Source of the DNA: a virus
Length of the DNA: 40,550 bases
Virus record (IMG/VR): IMGVR_UViG_3300037083_000014
Coordinates: 1 to 40,550 of that record
Strand: one strand, 5' to 3'
Part shown: positions 38,393-40,550 of the stretch, piece after piece
Numbering within the stretch: position 1 is the stretch's first letter
Layout: every line of letters begins with the position of its first letter
Program-made: the position numbers and the translations under genes
The notes under the pieces: generated by a model
Databases searched by the model: none
What the model was told of the DNA's origin: nothing
The model's input: the letters and a program-made list of their open reading frames with translations, nothing else

Positions 38393-38644
38393 CTAGGTGG
38401 TGGGGGCGAGTAGAGCATGTGCGGCAAGCCTGGCCGCTCCCTCACGCTTTGCTGCTTTCTCAGCCCACGACTGTGCCCAATCCCATCGCATCATGCCGGT
38501 GGCATGGTCTAACTCGACCAACGCAGCTTCCAGCTTGGCGATGCGCTCGTCCCGCTGCTTGATCTGGCGGCGGAGGTCTGCGAGTTGAGTATTCACCTCC
38601 GCAATCTTCCCTCTCGCCGCTGTCAATATTTCGCGAGTGGTCAT
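38393..38644 (-). CDS. Coiled-coil hypothetical protein
   Basis: An 83-residue protein with an uninterrupted coiled coil ('NTQLADLRRQIKQRDERIAK' then 'LEAALVELDHATG') and an Ala-rich C terminus. GAGAGGCAGG lies upstream. Second gene from the early promoter. Function unknown. Confidence 0.6.
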   Translation of the reverse strand: MTTREILTAARGKIAEVNTQLADLRRQIKQRDERIAKLEAALVELDHATGMMRWDWAQSWAEKAAKREGAARLAAHALLAPTT

Positions 38645-38680
38645 ATACCCTGCCTCTCTAAGTTGATGTTGCGTTGCGGT

Positions 38681-38881
38681 TTACGCTCTTGCAGCGTCCA
38701 GACGTGATTCGAGCCGAAACTCTGTACATTGGCATGAGCTTAGACCTGCTGAAATATGGGCGCACCATCTGGATAACAGGTAGTGCTCGTCTTTGTAGTG
38801 TCTGCAGGTGCAAAGCGTTTTCTCTTGCTCCAGCATCCAGCAAGCCTCACCGCATGTATGACCTGTCGCGATTCCAATCAT
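38681..38881 (-). CDS. Small Cys/His-rich protein, first early gene
   Basis: A 66-residue protein: 'HTCGEACWMLEQEKTLCTCR' then 'HYKDEHYLLSRWCAH' and 'SCQCTEF'. The string 'C.C.HYKdeH....C....C.C..F' is a zinc-ribbon form seen in small phage proteins. GAGAGG lies 8 bases before ATG 38881. It is the first gene after the early promoter, only about 30 bases from the predicted transcription start. Confidence 0.65.
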   Translation of the reverse strand: MIGIATGHTCGEACWMLEQEKTLCTCRHYKDEHYLLSRWCAHISAGLSSCQCTEFRLESRLDAARA

Positions 38882-38892
38882 TGCTATACCCT

Positions 38893-38914
38893 CTCCAGTG
38901 GGAGATCACTGGAG
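38893..38914. promoter_or_regulatory. Operator: 8-base-arm inverted repeat at the early start site
   Basis: CTCCAGTG (38893-38900), GGAGAT, CACTGGAG (38907-38914), a perfect dyad centred on the expected transcription start of the leftward early promoter. A repressor bound here would block early transcription; the XRE protein encoded at 38989 is the natural candidate. Confidence 0.75.
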
Positions 38915-38916
38915 CG

Positions 38917-38945
38917 ATAGTACAGAATCATCCGTACCATGTCAA
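38917..38945 (-). promoter_or_regulatory. Early promoter, sigma70-type
   Basis: On the minus strand: TTGACA (38945-38940), a 17-base spacer, TACTAT (38922-38917). Perfect -35 and near-perfect -10 at ideal spacing, pointing into the early operon. Confidence 0.85.
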
Positions 38946-38953
38946 GATAAATG

Positions 38954-38982
38954 TGGACAGAATCTGAAAATAGTTGTACTCT
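38954..38982 (+). promoter_or_regulatory. Divergent promoter for the XRE regulator
   Basis: TGGACA (38954-38959), a 17-base spacer, TACTCT (38977-38982). The expected transcription start falls on or next to ATG 38989, predicting a leaderless mRNA. Confidence 0.6.
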
Positions 38983-38988
38983 CTCTTT

Positions 38989-39213
38989 ATGGAATTGCAT
39001 GACCTCATCAAATGGCTGCGCGGCACCAAGACGCAAACCGACTTCGGCGCACCACTTGGAGCGACGAAGCAGCAGGTCTCCGATTGGGAGAAGGGTCGAT
39101 ACAAGCCCGACTCAGAGCAGCTTGGCAAGATGGGAATTGTGGTCGAGTATCGAGTTTTGTACCCATTCGCAGACGTGACTAAATATGCACTCGCAGAAGA
39201 CAAACCCGACTGA
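38989..39213 (+). CDS. XRE/Cro-type transcriptional regulator
   Basis: A 74-residue protein, 'MELHDLIKWLRGTKTQTDFG' then 'APLGATKQQVSDWEKGRYKP': an HTH of the XRE (lambda Cro/CI) family with 'QTDFGAPLGATKQQVSDWEKG' as helices 2-3. The short C-terminal extension lacks a CI-type cleavage domain, so Cro-like is the better label. No Shine-Dalgarno precedes ATG 38989, in keeping with a leaderless transcript; the in-frame TTG at 38974 lies within the predicted promoter. It diverges from the early operon and likely controls it through the operator at 38893-38914. Confidence 0.85.
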   Translation: MELHDLIKWLRGTKTQTDFGAPLGATKQQVSDWEKGRYKPDSEQLGKMGIVVEYRVLYPFADVTKYALAEDKPD

Positions 39214-39490
39214 GGCTATCCCGAATGATTGGGCAAGCAAAGCTCCGAAAGGCGCGGGCTGGAAATGGCGCGCCCAGTGGACTCTTTCTGGTTCCGAGGA
39301 CGAACAATACTTTGTTGAGTACGTTCGACTCAAGGCGGCTCCTCCTGTACCCGATCCGCGCAGAGAAGCAATTCTCGAAGTTGTGAAGCGCATGGCTGGA
39401 GAGAACAATGGGCCGCGCTTCTTGCAGACCTCCGAGCAATGGACAGATAACCTCATCTCCGCTATCGACTCCCTGAAAGGAACCAAGTGA
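39185..39490 (+). CDS. Hypothetical protein downstream of the regulator
   Basis: A 101-residue protein, 'PKGAGWKWRAQWTLSGSEDE' then 'YFVEYVRLKAAPPVPDPRRE', helical C terminus. It overlaps the end of the regulator gene by 29 bases and has no clear ribosome site, so translation may be coupled. Function unknown. Confidence 0.6.
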   Translation: MHSQKTNPTEAIPNDWASKAPKGAGWKWRAQWTLSGSEDEQYFVEYVRLKAAPPVPDPRREAILEVVKRMAGENNGPRFLQTSEQWTDNLISAIDSLKGTK

Positions 39491-39525
39491 CCAGAGGCAC
39501 TCTACAACTTTTGTCTTTGGATAGA

Positions 39526-39558
39526 GCCTCGCTGCCCCTATAATAGAAACAGCGAGGC
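39526..39558. promoter_or_regulatory. 9-base inverted repeat around a TATAAT
   Basis: GCCTCGCTG (39526-39534) and CAGCGAGGC (39550-39558), perfect arms, enclose CCCCTATAATAGAAA with a consensus -10 (TATAAT, 39539-39544). No good -35 is visible. No T-run follows, so it is more likely a regulated promoter/operator for the gene at 39593 than a terminator. Confidence 0.55.
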
Positions 39559-39592
39559 CGATGGTTTTAGGTAGTGGGTCACTCTGAAATTT

Positions 39593-39775
39593 ATGAACTC
39601 TAGGCATATGTCGCTTGTACTGGCAGAGCAGATCGTTGATCTGCTCCAAGGATCGGGTGCGTCAGAGGCAGAAAGATACGTGGCTCTGGAAGTAGCTAAG
39701 GCACTCGTGCCAGTCCTTCCAAATGCGTCGTGTTCAACAGAAGAAAACCCGATTTCAGGGGCTATGCTGCGATGA
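39593..39775 (+). CDS. Small helical hypothetical protein
   Basis: A 60-residue protein, 'MNSRHMSLVLAEQIVDLLQG' then 'SGASEAERYVALEVAKALVP', helical and protein-like in composition. It lies just after the inverted repeat with TATAAT and before a strong terminator, so it could be its own transcription unit. There is no strong ribosome site; ATG 39608 is an alternative start. Function unknown. Confidence 0.5.
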   Translation: MNSRHMSLVLAEQIVDLLQGSGASEAERYVALEVAKALVPVLPNASCSTEENPISGAMLR

Positions 39776-39870
39776 CCACGAGGGTGTCTTCGCCACGGCA
39801 AATGATGATTACGACCCTTGTAGTCTGAACTGAGATTCGCATCACGGTTCGCACATAAATACTCCCTTCC

Positions 39871-39899
39871 GAAACGCCCAGTCTGCTGCTGGGCGTTTC
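39871..39899. terminator. Strong intrinsic terminator
   Basis: GAAACGCCCAG, loop TCTGCTG, CTGGGCGTTTC: an 11-bp perfect stem followed by TTCATTT. It separates the rightward regulator unit from the convergent gene at 39901. Confidence 0.85.
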
Positions 39900-39900
39900 T

Positions 39901-40308
39901 TCATTTAGCAGAACTCTTGGTGCGCCGAGGTACAGGCAGCAATACCAGTTCATCCAATGGCATTCCTGTAGGGCTGGTAGGTTGTGGGAGGGTGTAGGAT
40001 ACAAGAATTGAAAGAACAGAGTCCGGGTGGCCGAGGTGGTCAGGCACTCCCCCTGCAAAGGTTGTAACGCCGGTTCGACTCCGGCCCCGGACTCCATCCA
40101 GCCATTTTATACCACATAGCCTACGCCGCAGAGCGTCTTGGCGCTCTTTCCATACTGCCTCAATAGCAGCGGCTTTCCGGTCTTCCTCGGTCTCGGACGA
40201 TTGTGCGAAGACTTTAGCTTCTAGTTCCACAACCATCTCGGCAAGAGTCTCTGAATCCAACTCTTCTAGTTCGCAGCAGCGACGGCGCTGTCCTTGGTCC
40301 ATTTTCAT
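39901..40308 (-). CDS. Hypothetical protein with a C terminus antisense to a tRNA gene
   Basis: A 135-residue frame from ATG 40308. The first 70 residues, 'CCELEELDSETLAEMVVELE' then 'AKVFAQSSETEEDRKAAAIE' and a helical segment, look like a real charged helical protein. From about residue 73 on the sequence ('GVRGRSRTGVTTFAGGVPDH') is the reverse strand of the tRNA at 40021-40096, so the original gene end was probably replaced. A ribosome site (GAGGTGGCGGA) overlaps the preceding gene's end. Confidence 0.5.
   Translation of the reverse strand: MKMDQGQRRRCCELEELDSETLAEMVVELEAKVFAQSSETEEDRKAAAIEAVWKERQDALRRRLCGIKWLDGVRGRSRTGVTTFAGGVPDHLGHPDSVLSILVSYTLPQPTSPTGMPLDELVLLPVPRRTKSSAK
40021..40096 (+). 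tRNA. tRNA-Cys-like gene (anticodon GCA), poor anticodon stem
   Basis: A 76-nt cloverleaf candidate with encoded CCA. The acceptor stem GTCCGGG/CCCGGAC pairs 7 of 7; the D stem is GCC/GGC with loop GAGGTGGTCA; the T arm GCCGG-TTCGACT-CCGGC pairs 5 of 5; position 73 is T. The loop CTGCAAA gives T33 and anticodon GCA (Cys). The anticodon stem is poor: with TCCCC against GGTTG, two C-G pairs and one wobble remain next to two C-T mismatches. It may be a defective tRNA, a tRNA-like element, or an attachment-site relic. The minus-strand gene at 39901-40308 runs across it. Confidence 0.7.
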
Positions 40309-40312
40309 CTGC

Positions 40313-40528
40313 TCAGTCCGCCACCTCTGGTACGGCCACGCCAAAGCCAAAGCCAAAATCGTATTCGCCAGTGGTGTAGTCGAGGATTGCAGCGCCATAG
40401 GGCAACCGAGCAACTGAGGATGAATTGGCGACGAAGTATTTGGCCCCCTCTAGCTCGTCGAAGTAGGACAATCTCTCACCCACAGAGTCGCAATTTTCAT
40501 CGGCTACAGCAAAAACCTGATACCTCAT
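40313..40528 (-). CDS. Small hypothetical protein at the right edge
   Basis: A 71-residue acidic, aromatic-rich protein, 'MRYQVFAVADENCDSVGERL' then 'DYTTGEYDFGFGFGVAVPEV'. AGGGAAG precedes ATG 40528. If the genome is circular, it diverges from the DUF433 gene at 33 with about 55 bases between them. Function unknown. Confidence 0.6.
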   Translation of the reverse strand: MRYQVFAVADENCDSVGERLSYFDELEGAKYFVANSSSVARLPYGAAILDYTTGEYDFGFGFGVAVPEVAD

Positions 40529-40550
40529 ACTTCCCTTGGAGGTATTCCGA

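Noticed and set aside
39112-39649. Minus-strand frames opposite the XRE gene and its neighbour
   Set aside because: Opposite strand of a clear HTH gene and of the promoter/inverted repeat at 39526; Ser/Phe/Arg-rich shadow composition.
40130-40147. Short hairpin (AGAGCG, TCTTGG, CGCTCT) after the tRNA as its terminator
   Set aside because: Only 6 bp, no T-run beyond TTCC, and it lies within a likely coding part of the minus-strand gene.

Overview
The window reads as an almost wall-to-wall bacteriophage genome of the P22-like podovirus type, possibly complete: 40.5 kb, no host genes, and divergent genes at the two ends that would face each other if the molecule were circular. No terminal repeat is visible. 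The host is probably a Gram-negative bacterium. Evidence is the Sec and lipoprotein signals, an L,D-transpeptidase-fold lysis enzyme and sugar-degrading tail proteins. The tail-fibre style (signal peptide followed by a 'DSNGKPLxGGxLYSYAAGTTTP' domain) recalls Acidobacteriota prophages as I remember them, but that is an inference.

Layout, plus strand, 33-27105: a solitary DUF433-type regulator/antitoxin and the tail end of a DNA methyltransferase, then the late operon. This runs small and large terminase, P22-type portal, scaffold, P22-type coat, gp4-like and gp10-like head/tail completion proteins, small tail proteins, a 2-oxoglutarate/Fe(II) hydroxylase, a GNAT acetyltransferase, and three ejection (internal virion) proteins. 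Four successive tail proteins with secretion signals follow. The last is a 1629-residue glycoside hydrolase plus beta-helix protein. A lysis cassette comes next, containing a Tlde1/DUF2778-like L,D-transpeptidase-fold enzyme instead of a lysozyme. A strong bidirectional terminator at 27126-27162 closes the operon. One two-helix membrane protein gene lies antisense inside this operon.

Layout, minus strand, 38881-27142: the early region, about 30 small, tightly coupled genes (many ATGA, GTGA or TGATG overlaps) read leftward from a textbook promoter (TTGACA-17-TACTAT) with an 8-bp-arm operator at its start site. Recognisable members are a VRR-NUC nuclease, an SSB-like protein ending DDDIPF, a Gp157-like protein, two HTH proteins, a beta-class DNA methyltransferase, an HNH nuclease fused in frame to other proteins, an FtsK-gamma-like winged helix fused to another gene, a lipoprotein and a PPC-motif methylase-like protein. 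I see no polymerase, helicase, primase or integrase, so replication would depend heavily on the host.

Right end, 38989-40528: a leaderless XRE/Cro-type regulator diverging from the early promoter, two small genes, an inverted repeat around a TATAAT, a terminator, a 76-nt tRNA-Cys-like gene with CCA but a poor anticodon stem, and two small minus-strand genes.

The most unusual features are (1) a family of palindromic 25-bp half-sites (five loci) that sit exactly at early-gene boundaries and bracket gene cassettes, including the methyltransferase; (2) four consecutive tail genes with Sec signals; (3) recurring Shine-Dalgarno leader modules that have created in-frame gene fusions at 31-33 kb.
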